Shown in pieces: positions 25,321 to 36,919 of a stretch of DNA of 64,000 nucleotides. A program made the translations under genes and the position numbers. The DNA is taken from contig LNAC01000001.1 in assembly GCA_002007465.1 (NCBI GenBank), forward strand, positions 5,018,415 through 5,082,414. Direction: 5' to 3'. Position 1 is the stretch's first letter. Every line of letters starts with the position of its first letter. The stretch comes from Ailurus styani (Eukaryota; Chordata; Mammalia; Carnivora; Ailuridae). Under the pieces are notes generated by a model. The model saw nothing but the letters and a program-made list of their open reading frames with translations. It was not told where the DNA came from and searched no databases.

Positions 25321-26752
25321 ATCTCAGTCTACAGCAAGATGCACGCCTACCCATAATTAGCAAAATGAAAGAGCACGCCTTCAACGCCTTACTCGAGGAT
25401 GACCGCAGGATGACCTCAAACTGTTGTGTCTTCATACACTCAAATAGGCAGTGTAGACACTGTTGTCTGCGTCATGTCAACTCCACAGAGAACACCAAAC
25501 CCAATAATCCTTAACCAGTAACACAGGGGCTGTAGCCACTGATCACCACTGTAATCAGTGTGGGTCCTACCCTGTGGAGGACTTTTCCAGATCTACGCAC
25601 AGTGAATAACTTGCTCCTCTGGCTTTATTTGCTTCATGGCACACGCGAGATTGGATTCCGAAAACCCGCGCTTTCCCCTGGGCCCTTCTGGAGAAGGCCA
25701 CCTCTCACCCACAAAGACAGAGTAAAGAGGAACAGCGAGGGGCTGACTTGGGACTACGCTGGTTCAACGACCAGTTTTCACGCATCAATTTCAAGAGCAT
25801 TGTGCTTTTAAAAGGCGATGTGTGTCCTCTAAGTGACAGGGACGTCAGTTTGTGAAACTCCACCTCTGTGTGTAGAACTCACGACAAGAACATCAGCCTT
25901 GAATGATCCACATGAACCAACATCACTCACAGCAGGTCACCCACGGCAGCTGAGTTCCCAAAGAAACCAGCCGAGAGAGTCCACTTCAATACTCAACACT
26001 CAATCTATCCTGTTTCCACATCTCTTCAGCCAAACAGTTAATACTGTGGGCCACCTGAAGCTCTGGTGTTCGCACAGACACCTGGGGAAAGATTAATGTC
26101 CTCCAGAAAATAATAAAGTCATCAGCACCCCAATCCACTTTAAAGTTCAAAAACCACGCATAAATTCACCCAGAGAAGATGAGAAAGAAATCACTGAGCT
26201 AAACAACGAAATGTCCGTTCACCTGGCAATTCCATACGGGACACTCTCTCCCTAGAACCGAAATATTATTCCGGTTGAAGGAAAGAAAGAGAGGAAGCCC
26301 CACAGCCTTCCCAAGGGAGGCAATTTAACTTGGTTTGGGCCTTTTGTTGTTGTTGTTTGTTTTCATGGTTTGCTCTTGGAGGCTTTTTTTCTGCAGGAGG
26401 ATAAAGTGAAATGAACTTTAGGATCCTCGTGCACACCCCGCACTACCTCGGATGAACGTGGAATACTTCCCAGGGACACCGCTTTACTCACGTGCACAAG
26501 CTCCAGACGTGCGAACAGGACTCGCTGCTCAAACCTGTGCTTGCCCTTCACAGGCCAGGAAGCAGTGACCCAAAGAGAGGGCAGCCCCAACGCGGGACGG
26601 CCATCGACCACTGTCCCGTCACACGAGAAAGCAAGGCAAGGAAGGAAAATGGAGAGAAGAAGGGAGTGGAGGGAGGGAAACAGACAAGGAAAAGGAAGGA
26701 AGTCGAAGATCTCCTGAAGTCCCCTACGAGGCCGGGTACGGGCAACACTTAC

Positions 26753-26887
26753 TGATTGAACAGGATCCTGGAGCGCACAATGAACTTGAAGATGTACTCC
26801 AAAGCCTTCATGGCTTTGTACAGCTGGTCGCTTATTCCCGGCTTCTCGGCATTGTCCACGTAGTTCCTTAAAACTTTTGTCAGCTTC
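26753..26887 (-). CDS. DOCK1: DOCK1 exon L, helical scaffold
   Basis: A 135-nt exon. The acceptor is ccattgtgattag/GAAGCTGAC and the donor TTCAATCA/gtaagtgt. It completes Thr and encodes KLTKVLRNYVDNAEKPGISD, then QLYKAMKALEYIFKFIVRSR and ILFN, leaving two bases of Gln. Relative to human as I remember it, several positions differ (NAEKPGISDQ for GAEKPGVNEQ, EYIFKF for ESIFKF). The acceptor has a weak pyrimidine tract, and a three-SINE array begins only about 55 nt upstream of it. Confidence 0.95.
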
Positions 26888-26942
26888 CTAATCACAATGG
26901 AATCACAAATTAATAAGTTCGGAAGGTTACAGTATTTCAATT

Positions 26943-27126
26943 ATTTTTTTTAAGATTTTATTTATTTATTTGACAGAGAGAGCGAGATTACAAGTAGGCA
27001 GAGAGAGAGAAGGAAGCAGGCTTCCCGCTGAGCAGGGAGCCCAGTCGGGGGCTCGATCCCAGGACCCTGAGGTCATGACCTGAGCTGAAGGCAGAGGCTT
27101 TAACCCACTGAGCCACCCAGGCGCCC
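26943..27126 (-). mobile_element. SINEC array copy 1 (nearest exon L)
   Basis: The reverse complement starts GGGGCGCCTGGGTGGCTCAG with the young GTGGGTTAAAGCCTCTGCC variant. Its A-tail end lies about 55 nt from the acceptor of exon L. It is flanked by CAGTATTTC sequences. Confidence 0.95.
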
Positions 27127-27135
27127 CAGTATTTC

Positions 27136-27352
27136 TTTTTTTTTTTTTTTTTAAAGATTTNNNNNNNNATTTTATTTATTCATTTGACACAGAGAGAGGG
27201 ATTACAAGTAGGCAGAGAGGCAGGCAGAGAGAGAGGAGGAAGCAGGCTCACTGCCGAGCAGAGAGCCCGATGTGGGCCTCGATCCCAGGACCCTGGGATC
27301 ATGACCTGAGCCGAAGGCAGCGGCTTTAACCCACTGAGCCACCCAGGCGCCC
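27136..27352 (-). mobile_element. SINEC array copy 2, with an 8-N gap
   Basis: Same orientation and subtype as copy 1. It contains eight unresolved bases (27,161-27,168) in the tail region, and the same target sequence follows at 27,359-27,371. Confidence 0.93.
27161..27168. other. Assembly gap (8 N)
   Basis: Eight N bases inside the tail region of the second SINE of the array. Single N bases also occur at about 11,808 and 16,890, each next to a long G run. Confidence 0.98.
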
Positions 27353-27371
27353 TCGCCCCAGTATTTCAATT

Positions 27372-27576
27372 CTTTTTTTTTTTTTAAGATTTTATTTATT
27401 TATTTGACAGAGAGAGAGATTACAAGTAGGCAGAGAGGCAGGCAGAGAGACAGGGAGGGGAGGAAGCAGGCTCCCTGCTAAGCAGAGAGCCCGATGGGGG
27501 CCTCGATCCCAGGACGCTGAGATCATGACCTGAGCCGAAAGCAGAGGCTTTAACCCACTGAGCCACCCAGGCGCCC
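27372..27576 (-). mobile_element. SINEC array copy 3
   Basis: Third consecutive copy in the same orientation. It is flanked on both sides by CAGTATTTCAATTC (27,359 and 27,577). Confidence 0.95.
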
Positions 27577-27764
27577 CAGTATTTCAATTCTTAACTGGGA
27601 CAGAAATACACAAGGGCGTGATTGTTATTTTGGTTCACACTTGTCAGTAGACGTGTATTTATAAAATATATTCGAAATAGATGAAGAGTGAGCCATACAT
27701 AAGACTCAGGAGCAAGATCTGAACATTATGAAATATGAAAGTGCTTTTCTAATAAGTCTTAGAT

Positions 27765-27960
27765 GTTTTTCTAAGCATTTAAATGTATTATATAATTTAA
27801 CCTTCACAATAATATAATAAGACAAGTATTATTTTGGGGTATAATAATAACAATTGGACATAAGAACAGGTATATTATCTCGAATTTACAAGTGAAGAAG
27901 CCCTAGGTTAGAGAGATAAACTATCTTTCCCAACACTAAATAAAACTGAAGAGGTTTTCT
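27765..27960 (-). mobile_element. MIR
   Basis: The plus strand shows TTTAACCTTCACAATAATAT, then TTTACAAGTGAAGAAGCC and ACTATCTTTCCCAA. This is the reverse of the MIR order. Confidence 0.65.
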
Positions 27961-28937
27961 TGATAGCCATATCCAATGCTTTTGCAATATTAAGTAAAAA
28001 TTAAATAAAAGCATATTGCAATGCTTTTCTGTTTTCAACATCGAGCCTGCATTTTTGCCCAATGATAGAGGCAGCAGTGATGATAATCAATTTTTAATTC
28101 TGCCCAAACTTCTACGTTTTCTGCTATTACTGGCCCATAAACTAATAATCATTGTTCACTGTTCATGAGGCTGACCTGTAAGCAGTGCTTCTAAAAGAAC
28201 AGCTAAATTAACTTCAATAGAGTTTTGGGTTTTAGTGTATTGGTCTGCTCTCTATTCTCCAAAAACTACCCACATTTGTGTAGCCTATAAGACAACAACC
28301 AACAAGATTACCCCATTAACCAAACTTCTCTGATCCCCAACTGTTCATGTCATCAACAAGAACTCACTGTGGCTTTTTAAAAATTCATTATACTCATAAA
28401 AATACCCTGCGAGGGCACTGCCAGCACTTCCAGCTAAGTGTGAGCCCGTCCGTAACACAGTGTGAGTGGAGACTATTACAAGACACCCATAAGAGCTGCT
28501 GTAACGTGCATTAAGGGGGAACTCAAAACAGTCCTGGGTGTAACCCCTGTCCCGGTAAGTCACAACAAAGAGCTTTCTGGGTGACCAAGTGCATGTGAAG
28601 TCATTTCTAACACTCATCAGGTTGCAGAACCTTAGCAAGAAGCCTGACACTCTCAGAGGAGCACCCCCCGCAGGGTCGGAGAGGTCCTCTCCCCACAGGC
28701 TCCCCAGGCTCCCATGCTGGGAAGGGGAGCTCACCACACACGTCTTCTGGTGGTTCTCAAGGCACAGGAGGACATCTAAAGTCCTGCATTACAACCTGTT
28801 TCACCTGATTTAACTTATTTTCTCAAGTTTCTTGACCAGACACCTTTCCTTATTAAACCCACGGAAAGCCCAAGAAACATATTCTCCATAGAACACATCT
28901 TGGAATTTTCCCAACAGATTAATCAAAATTAAATAAA

Positions 28938-28966
28938 TAGATGATAGAGAGAGAGAGAGATAGATA

Positions 28967-29018
<52 letters not shown>

Positions 29019-29023
29019 GAGAA
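28938..29023. repeat. GATA/GAGA/GAAA compound microsatellite
   Basis: A GAGA and GATA part followed by about 13 GAAA units. It is likely polymorphic in length. Confidence 0.95.
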
Positions 29024-30589
29024 TCTGCGAACAGAATGACCCAGAACCAGAAAATAAATGAGGAAGTCCAAAGACCCATATCCACATGAACCAGACCATC
29101 TACAACGGCAGAAAGATCAAGCCCCTGGCACTAAGTGGGGAATACCGAATGGAGCGTCAGTTAAGTGGAGGCAAGACCTGCACCACCCCCAAGAAAAGTA
29201 GTTCAGTGGACAGAAAGGAGCCCATCCCTGCTGGTTTTCTGGAAGAACAGTCCCCGAAGCTATGCCTCCCTCCCTTCTTGCTAGGACCAGTGCCTGCTGG
29301 GGATCCAGCACCCAGACCACCCGTGCAGGGAGGTCCCTGGAGCACAGCCCTGGCACCTTTCAGTTCTTCTATTAAGAGTTCTTTGTGGAGAAAGGCAAAA
29401 GATCTCGACGTTACGCCAGGAAAGAGGTAAAGAAACTATCTGGGATAGAGTCTAACCTACATTTGTGCCCCCCGAGGCTTCTAGAGGGGCAACCGCAGGG
29501 AGACCCTCCCTGACGATCTTACTACCGGAGGGTTGGTTCCCCGGCCCAGGGACCGCCGTGAGCACTAGATGACCGCAGACACGCCGTTCTATGGTTTGGT
29601 TAGAGCTGCGGGAATCAGGGTCATCTCCGCTGGTATTTCAAAGCTGAAAAACTCAGATCCACACTGGCAAGGAGCCACTAGAGTTGCTACTTCACCAAAA
29701 CATGACAAGGGTCGTTATTTTCCCAAAATGAATCTCCTTTCCTGCAGACCGCGGGGTGAATGGGAGGGTACCGAGTCTCAGCTCGGTGCCGTCCTATCTT
29801 ACAGACAGAGCAGGACTCTGTTTCTGCCCCTCGGTGACTTGCCGGAGACTCCCTGAGTCTCCACTGAGACGTCCACTTCGCCACCTCACAAAGGCACAGA
29901 GAGCGGTGCCAACAGCAGGTCTGAAAGGCAGCACGGAGGCTTACTCACTGCGCCGACTCTCTGAAATCCCAATACAAAAGCTAATCTGCGAAGAACCGTG
30001 GGGCCACGTGTCAATAATGACCCAGATGGGTGAACGTGACCCGGAGGCAGACCGCGCCCCACAAGGGACTGCTCACAGGCCACTCTGGGAGACCCTGCTT
30101 GGTCGCCAGAGCAAGAGGGCGCCTCCCGAGGTCTGAAAGGAAGTGTCCAAGGTGCGGTCACATGGGATGTCTCCGCAAAGAGAACAGATCGCTTGAAACA
30201 CGCGTTTATTAGCAAGCACGCAGGACTGTTCTGCATGAGGACGTGGCGGCTCTCTACCCACTCAGCCCCTCGAGGCAGACGTGCAGGAGCCCAGGACAGG
30301 ATGACCAAGGTCACGCAGAGAGCGAGCATCAGAACTCTGACCTTGAATCATGGCTGCGTACGGGCAAGGAAACAGATTCTGACTTCAATATGGTCAAGGA
30401 ACACGTGAGCTCTGACTCAGGCCACTGGCACGGGCCCTAGAGAGAATCATATCTAGCGATTCTAAGGGGAGGGATGCGCTCAACGAAATTATTTACATCC
30501 TTTTTCGTCGCAACTTACACACAATTCACAGTTGGAATAAATGCCAGTAACTCCCACCGTCAGAGAGGCAGAGGAACTCATCCTAATCA

Positions 30590-30810
30590 TTCTAGTAATA
30601 ATGAAACCTAACAACTGCTTCGTGCTTTCTAACTGCCAAGGATTACTCCAAACACTTAACGTGCAATAACTCATTAAAAGTCTCAAGAAACTGTAAGACT
30701 GCGTCCGTTTTACTGAGGAGAAAGCTGAGGCCCAGAGAGGTGAAGAAACTTAAACTCCTAAGTGACAGAGCAGTAGGTGAAGTCGGGTTCCCAGACGGAG
30801 CTAGTCAACG
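30590..30810 (-). mobile_element. MIR
   Basis: The plus strand shows AATAACTCATTAAAAGTCTC, TTTTACTGAGGAGAAAGCTG and AGGCCCAGAGAGGTGAAGAA, a clear reverse MIR. Confidence 0.8.
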
Positions 30811-31395
30811 CCAGGAGAGCCGCCTCGTAGGCCCCGACGTTCCATTGCTCTGGCTGCTGAGAGATGCCCAGGAGACAGGTATGGGGTTGTGGGGGGCAGG
30901 CTCAGAGCAGCTGGGTGGGCAGTCAGAATTCAAGTTAGTTACCGCTGAAGCGTCTAGAACAAAAAGGAAGGCCCTCTTTAAAGAGCAAAATGATACACTA
31001 AGAGGTACAAAACTGAATTTTATTCACAATAAACAACCAATAATCTCAAACCAGGAACACATCCATTTATTCATTTGCCAAAAGCTGGCTGGGAGGCTGC
31101 CGTGAAGAATATGTCCGTCTCATCGAGCAAAAACTGAAAATTTCAAAGATACATGGAAGGTAGAGAGGAGAACGAGAATGTGTTCCAGAATGTTTTGATA
31201 ATTTATCATGTATCTTCTTTCAACAAGATTTCTAGGTCTGTTAAGAGGGCAACAACAATAAAAATTATCCCAGTAAATTCAGAGTTGGGGGCGGGGGGCA
31301 CGTACAAAACCACAGACAATAGGACGTGAAAAAGGCCTTTAGTGACAAACACACAAAATGAAGCATTGGTTTTAAACCAACAAAAGTGAACTTAC

Positions 31396-31496
31396 GTGTA
31401 GGCCAATGTGGCACTGAAGTGTTTCTTGATGTAGGTTTCCAGAACAGGATTAAAATGCTGAAATTTTCTGTCAGCAATTAGTCCAATGATGAACAC
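31396..31496 (-). CDS. DOCK1: DOCK1 exon K, helical scaffold
   Basis: A 101-nt exon. The acceptor is tcattgaacag/GTGTTCATC and the donor GCCTACAC/gtaagttc. The peptide begins [20 protein letters not shown] and ends HFSATLAY, leaving two bases of Thr. Only 307 bp separates it from the preceding exon, the shortest intron in the window. Confidence 0.95.
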
Positions 31497-31803
31497 CTGT
31501 TCAATGAATCAGTATTTTCATTAGTAAAATAATGCAGGCCTCCTCCGAATCACCTGCACGGCGGTGGGAGTCCGTGAGGGAGAGCGTCTTCATTCAGACG
31601 TTCCCTCCTGCTACCCCAGAAACGACACTGGCCCAACTAGTGTCCCACTGAAAGCGACTGCCTCGCAACCCAACCGCTTCGGCTGGGTTTACCATGGAAA
31701 ACACTTCCAAGGTGACCGGGAGGGACCCCCTCCCCCAGCTTCAAAGGCTGCGGCATGAAAAGCTCCTCCACATCTGAGCAGATGAAAAGTAGAGTCCTCT
31801 TAC
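31497..31803 (-). other. DOCK1: Intron J-K
   Basis: A 307-bp intron with no recognisable repeat. Confidence 0.85.
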
Positions 31804-31893
31804 CAGAGCATCAAACACTAACGTGTCAAACGTCTCGCTCTCGGAGTTCTCCATCATGATGTTGAAGAGGGCATCCAACGTGTCCTGGAGGAA
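31804..31893 (-). CDS. DOCK1: DOCK1 exon J, helical scaffold
   Basis: A 90-nt, phase 0/0 exon encoding 30 residues: [20 protein letters not shown] then [10 protein letters not shown]. The acceptor is gtctctag/TTCCTCC and the donor GCTCTG/gtaagagg. It continues the helical scaffold. It is a multiple of three, so it could be skipped in frame, although I have no evidence that it is. Confidence 0.95.
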
Positions 31894-32689
31894 CTAGAGA
31901 CCAACAAAATGTCAGCAGACAAAGTAAACTCACCTCGCTTTCCCCCAACCTAGAATAACTACCATCTTCGGCCATACTCCCAACAACGACCTTTCCCAAA
32001 CATCACCAATGAAGCCATACACTTCAGGGGCTCTTCATATCCATGAGACGCACAAGACAAAAACTGAGATGAGTGATCTCAGAACAAATGCATGGCACCC
32101 TGAGCCAAGCAGAGGAGGACCAGTAACAGGGAAATGCCCTATGGTCCCCTCACCATAAGACTTCCCCAACCCTTTTCCTGGTCTTCACCAGTCTGAGGAC
32201 AAAGAGCTCAACAGCAGCTCTCGGAAGACTAGCTCTGCCTCAACCCAAACTCTTGATTGTAGTAGGACCTGAGCTAAGGAGTGGGCAGAAGCCACACAGA
32301 GACAAACGTCCAGCTGAGTATAATGAAGGACCTTCCATAGACCCAGATGCCCACAGATGGAAGAGGTGTGGGACTCTGAAACTGGGGCACCCAGCAGAAC
32401 ACCAGGAAGCATGTTTTATTCAAGAGGAATTTAGCAATTCCTTTTATAGCTCTACTGTAATTCACCAAACAAATACTAGAGCTCAGAATGACAAACCATC
32501 ATGAATTAATTAAAGAAAGAAAAAATCAGGAGACTCCAAAATTATGTCACACTAGAAACTGGCTTCCGATCCTACCTCCATCTTCCCCTGGAAGAAGTGT
32601 AAGACAGACCAAGAAAGACTACCTTGGAGGTAATGAGATCCCCATTAGTGGAGGAGTTCAAGAATAGCCAGAATGCCACATGATGGAAT

Positions 32690-33480
32690 ACAGGGCATAA
32701 AAAAAATATATAGACACATCATCATGAGTCATTAGGGACATGCAAATCCAAACCACAGTGACATATGACTTCGCACCCCCTGAAAAAGCTACCATCAAGA
32801 CTTGAGCAGTACAGTAAGTGTGGGCAAGGATATGGGGGAACTGGAGCCCTTCCCCATCACTGGTGGAAACGTAAAATAGCACAACGGTTTGGAAAACAGG
32901 GTGACAAATCCTCAAAGGGTTAAATGAACGTTTGCCAAACGAGCAATCGTTCGTAGGTATGGATCCAAATGAACGGAAAACCTATGTCCACACAAAAACT
33001 TGTGCACAAACATTCATGGCAGCTTAACTCGTAAGTGTCAAAATGTGGCAAACACCCAAATGTCCAGCAGCTGATAAATGAGAGAACGAATCCATACACT
33101 GGAATATTTATTATGCGGCCATAGAAAGGAATGAAGTTCTGGTACAGGGTACACTATGCTCTGAAATATACTGACTGTAAGAAGCCGGTCACAACAGGCT
33201 CCCGATTGTATGATTCAATTTATATAAAATAATCAATTTACATAAAATAATAAAAAATAACTTGAGGAGTCAAGTCCATAGAGACAGAAAGTAGATACGG
33301 TTGCAGGGACAGGAGGGAGTAACTGCCGACAGGTTATGGGGGTGCTTTCTCTCGGGATGGAAATGTTCTGGAATCACACAGCAGAGATGGTGGACACCAA
33401 CTCTTGAATGTACCACCCCGATGGAACTGCGCACATTAAGAGTGCATTTTTGTATCTCAATGAAGCTGTTACGCAAGACA
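32690..33480 (+). mobile_element. L1M 3' end
   Basis: Contains ACTGGTGGAAACGTAAAATAG, CACCCAAATGTCCAGCAGCT, CCATAGAGACAGAAAGTAGA and TTTTGTATCTCAATGAAGC. This is the standard L1M ORF2-end and 3' untranslated order. Antisense to DOCK1. Confidence 0.88.
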
Positions 33481-33824
33481 AAAGAACAGGTGAGAGGGCC
33501 CCACAGCAAGGGTGTCAAAGGGACGGCTGAATGGGATGTTCAGTCCAGGTTCTTCCTGGAAGGTCCAGCCCATGCACACAACACAGAACCACAGGGGCGC
33601 TCAGGTCCCCACAGAGGGTCTCGATGGTTAGAGCATTCAGACTGAGGAACCAAACCCCTGGGACATGCTCCCAAAACCAGTGCTTGGCCCACTGCTCCAC
33701 CTTGGGCTGTGAAACTTTGTATAGCCCCAAACCCAATGCCAAGATCTCCTCAGGAAGGGGAACGTACTCCCAAACCTAGTTAGAGATCTGAGACCCACCA
33801 GTGCAGCAGACCCTCATGTTGTTT

Positions 33825-33928
33825 CTAGTTTTATTTATCTCAGCAATCTCTACCTCCAACATAGGGCTTGAACTCATGACCTCAAGATGGAGTCATATGC
33901 TCTTCTGACTGACCCAGCCAGACACCCC
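33825..33928 (-). mobile_element. Old SINEC remnant
   Basis: The reverse complement starts GGGGTGTCTGGCTGGGTCAG and continues with the older-subtype body, strongly diverged and truncated. Confidence 0.65.
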
Positions 33929-35442
33929 AAACCCTCATTCTACTCTGTGCCACCCACCCACCACCTATTTTATGCCAGAAAGTGTCACATCCAAGCAGCA
34001 AGGGAATGAAATTCAGCCCCACGTTCTGGTCTGGACCTCAAGGGCTTCCTCCAGCCCACAGTTATTGGGGCCCCCACCACCTCGTTTCTTTTGTATTATT
34101 TCCCATCATTTTCAGCTTGTAAAATCTTTGCAAAGGCCAAACCTTTACACCATCTGCTAACTGCCTGCTGTTACCACCAATGGGCTCACCAGGTGCCAAA
34201 CCCTGGCTCATGTCGGTTCACACACAGTCCCTGCAGTCGGACTACCCAGCCCAGCTAGATAAGTGACATAATCAGTAGCCCAGAAACGTGGCCGCAGAGA
34301 GAGGGAGCTGCCTGCATCTGGCTGTCCAGCCGTGGAGGCACAGGGATGCCAGCATCCCCAAGGAGGGCCCGCACGCAGAGCCACAAACATGCTCCTTGCG
34401 ACACCTGCCCTCTCTCGAAGACTAGCCACTGGAGGCCCCAAATAATCACCATTTTCACTGTCCACCAAAATGGGCACCTGTATCATTTACTAAATAAGCC
34501 AATACTATTCTTAATGCATCAAGTCATGTCATCTCTCTCCTACCAGTTATAAGTAAGGGTGGAAGGGGGCCTTGAAGGAACGGAATAAGCTCAGTCTGCA
34601 GTGTCCTCAGAGTAAAAGGAGCCCCATGCAGGCTGGGAATCCCCCCAGCCCTGACTCCCCTTAACAGCCGTGTGGCCGCAGACAGGCCCATTGACCTCTC
34701 TGAGCCAACGGGGGACACAGGATGCACCAGCAATGGACAGAAAGGTCATCCAGACCTGCTGGTCCCACTGCACAGGGAGGGAGGGAGGGAGGTGGTGAAA
34801 ACCATCCCCAGGGCTGAACAACTGGGTTTGGTAATAGATTGGGTAAGGGGAGTGCAGGACAACAGGAAGACAAGATGGTTCTGGATCTTCGCCTTACGTC
34901 TAACAACAGCCCAACAGAAACGCAGCTGATTCCCGAAGTGATACAGGGATTTAAAAATGAAAAAGGACAAAATCTCATTAACTGTGTATCTTTTAAAGTT
35001 ACGTTAACTTCTTCACCCAGTTTCCATCTGCATCAGGGAAGTTACAGAACCCAGGGAAGTTTAAAATGCAATTAACATTGTCCAAGCCAGAGGTAGCAGA
35101 CAAGAACCTAAAAAGATGATTAAAATTAGAAGATTAGCAAGGATATGTTTGAATGGTTATACAATGAATTTCAGAAAGCGGTGCAACCAAATTAATTTAC
35201 ACTGAAGTTAACCACACTGCTGCTTAATTAAGGCCATTTTAAGTAATTAATTTTTACGGAGATAAGGCAGTCTCCTGCAATCATCACTCGTGGAGGGCGA
35301 AGGACTGAGCCAGGGACAGACAGACCTAGCTTAGACACCTCGTTAACGCAACACCACGAGGGTGGACCGGCTTATCATCTGCAGGCCAAAGGGGGTCGAC
35401 TGAAAATGGAAATAGGTTTCCTCATATAAAAGGGAAAGTCTG

Positions 35443-35604
35443 GACGTCTAGGTGGCACAGCTGCGTGGGATCAAGCCCTGCATCAGGCTCCACACTCAGA
35501 ACAGAGTCTGCTTGAGATTTCCTGTCCCTCTCCTTCTGCCCGTCCCGCTCGTGCTCTCTCGCTCTCGCTCTCTAAAATAAATAAATCTTAAAAAAAAAAA
35601 AAAG
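35443..35604 (+). mobile_element. SINEC with internal deletion
   Basis: Has a diverged head (ACGTCTAGGTGGCACAG), then a jump into GGGATCAAGCCCTGCATCAG, a CT-rich tract and a poly-A tail. Confidence 0.88.
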
Positions 35605-35924
35605 AGAGAAGTCATGGGAGCCAATGAGAGGCAAGAACGGCCTAATATCAGAAGCAGCAACTCCCTAATGAAGAATGACAGAACTGGGCACTCCAAGGGA
35701 TCTCGGATCACCCCAGTCTGACTGCCCTACCCTGCAGGTAACAATTCAAGAGGGTACCTGACACCCTTCCAGAGCCTGCTGTATGTAAGGCTAAGAGACA
35801 AGTCCAAGATCACAAGGGGGAAAACAGCCAAGACAGGACTCCCAGGGCTGTGACCCTCATGCCACACCACCCATCTCTCCAGGCCAATCGCAGAAGTTCT
35901 AGGTGACTCGTGAGCCAGGACTAA

Positions 35925-36090
35925 TAATAACGTGGATGATACTAATGCTGATAAGATGATGATAATAGAACCGAACGCTCGGGCCCCCATGTGCCAGATC
36001 CAGGCTATGGGTCTCATGAACCTCCGAACAACCCTACAAGGAGGGATTACTGCTGTCTCCTTTTTACAGCAAGAGAAAGTACTCCTGGAA
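35925..36090 (-). mobile_element. MIR
   Basis: The plus strand shows ATGTGCCAGATCCAGGCTAT, CGAACAACCCTACAAGGAGG and CTCCTTTTTACAGCAAGAG, a reverse MIR. Confidence 0.65.
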
Positions 36091-36357
36091 GAGATTTTCT
36101 TACCTTTGTTCATCCCACAGTGAGGAGCCCCTAGAAGAGGAGCCAGAACCCAAGACTGGGTTGACCCCAGAGCCCATCACTGGGACGCCAGACCGCCCTC
36201 CCAGTTGGGATCCAAGCTGGCCTCTGTCCACTTCCAGGAGCATTTCCTCATCCGATCGAGGGATTATAACCCGAAGCCCAGGCGACCGTGGAGACAGTGC
36301 CTAGGTCTGCTCCCACATGGAAGAAAAACAGAGCAAGCGCCCCCCGGTGTGTGTTAC

Positions 36358-36455
36358 CTTCACGACCTCGCCGCCATCCACCTTCATGAGCTGTCTCAAG
36401 TTCTGCTGCAGCAGGTTGGTGTTGGAACGCCACTTTAAGAGCCCCAGCAGGTCCA
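36358..36455 (-). CDS. DOCK1: DOCK1 exon I, helical scaffold
   Basis: A 98-nt exon. The acceptor is ctgtgttttcag/TGGACCTG and the donor GTGAAG/gtaacaca. It completes Val, then encodes DLLGLLKWRSNTNLLQQNLR followed by QLMKVDGGEVVK, ending in phase 0. This begins the ARM-like helical repeats between DHR-1 and DHR-2. An older-type antisense SINE lies about 265 bp upstream in transcription (36,719-36,944). Confidence 0.94.
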
Positions 36456-36879
36456 CTGAAAACACAGAACCAACATCAGTTCCTCAGAGCAACAGCTTTG
36501 TCTCCCTTCATCACCGAGCAGGTGAGGGTCTCGACGGAATTTCGAAAAAGAAAAATCCACCCTATTTGGAACCATGTGCCTGCTCCATACTTTGTTTCTT
36601 TTTAGAACATACCTGGCACTAGTATGGCTGAATTCATTATTTCCAACTACATTTCCTGTGAAATGATTTCCACACTGAAGTTCAGGAATGCATTTGTTAA
36701 TTGCAACTTGTTAATTGCAAGGCACCTTGGTGGCTCAGACAGTTGGGTGGCCAACTGTTGATTTCGGCTTGGGTCATGATTTCAGGGTCCTGGGATCGAG
36801 CCCCCTGTCAGGCTCCATGCTCAGCGAGGAGTCACCTTGAGATTCTCTCCCTCCCTCTGTCCCTCCCCATACTCATGCG

Positions 36880-36919
<40 letters not shown>

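Larger units (their letters stand above)
17659..26752 (-). other. DOCK1: Intron L-M
   Basis: A 9.1-kb AT-rich intron dominated by an L1/HAL1-like block (about 19,080-21,294), interrupted by three SINEs and followed by a Tigger1-type element (21,297-21,752). An unassigned ancient repeat lies at about 24,060-24,482 and a further SINE at 25,118-25,312. The stretches 17.9-19.0 kb and 21.8-24.0 kb hold nothing I can name. Confidence 0.8.
26888..31395 (-). other. DOCK1: Intron K-L
   Basis: Contains the three-SINE array (26,943-27,576), two MIR remnants (about 27,765-27,960 and 30,590-30,810) and a GATA/GAGA/GAAA microsatellite (28,938-29,023). The rest is unique and no other exon is visible. Confidence 0.85.
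31894..36357 (-). other. DOCK1: Intron I-J
   Basis: Contains an L1M 3' end on the plus strand (about 32,690-33,480), a diverged sense SINE remnant (about 33,825-33,928), an internally deleted antisense SINEC (35,443-35,604), a MIR remnant (about 35,925-36,090) and an AT-rich TAAT cluster (about 35,170-35,265). Confidence 0.8.
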
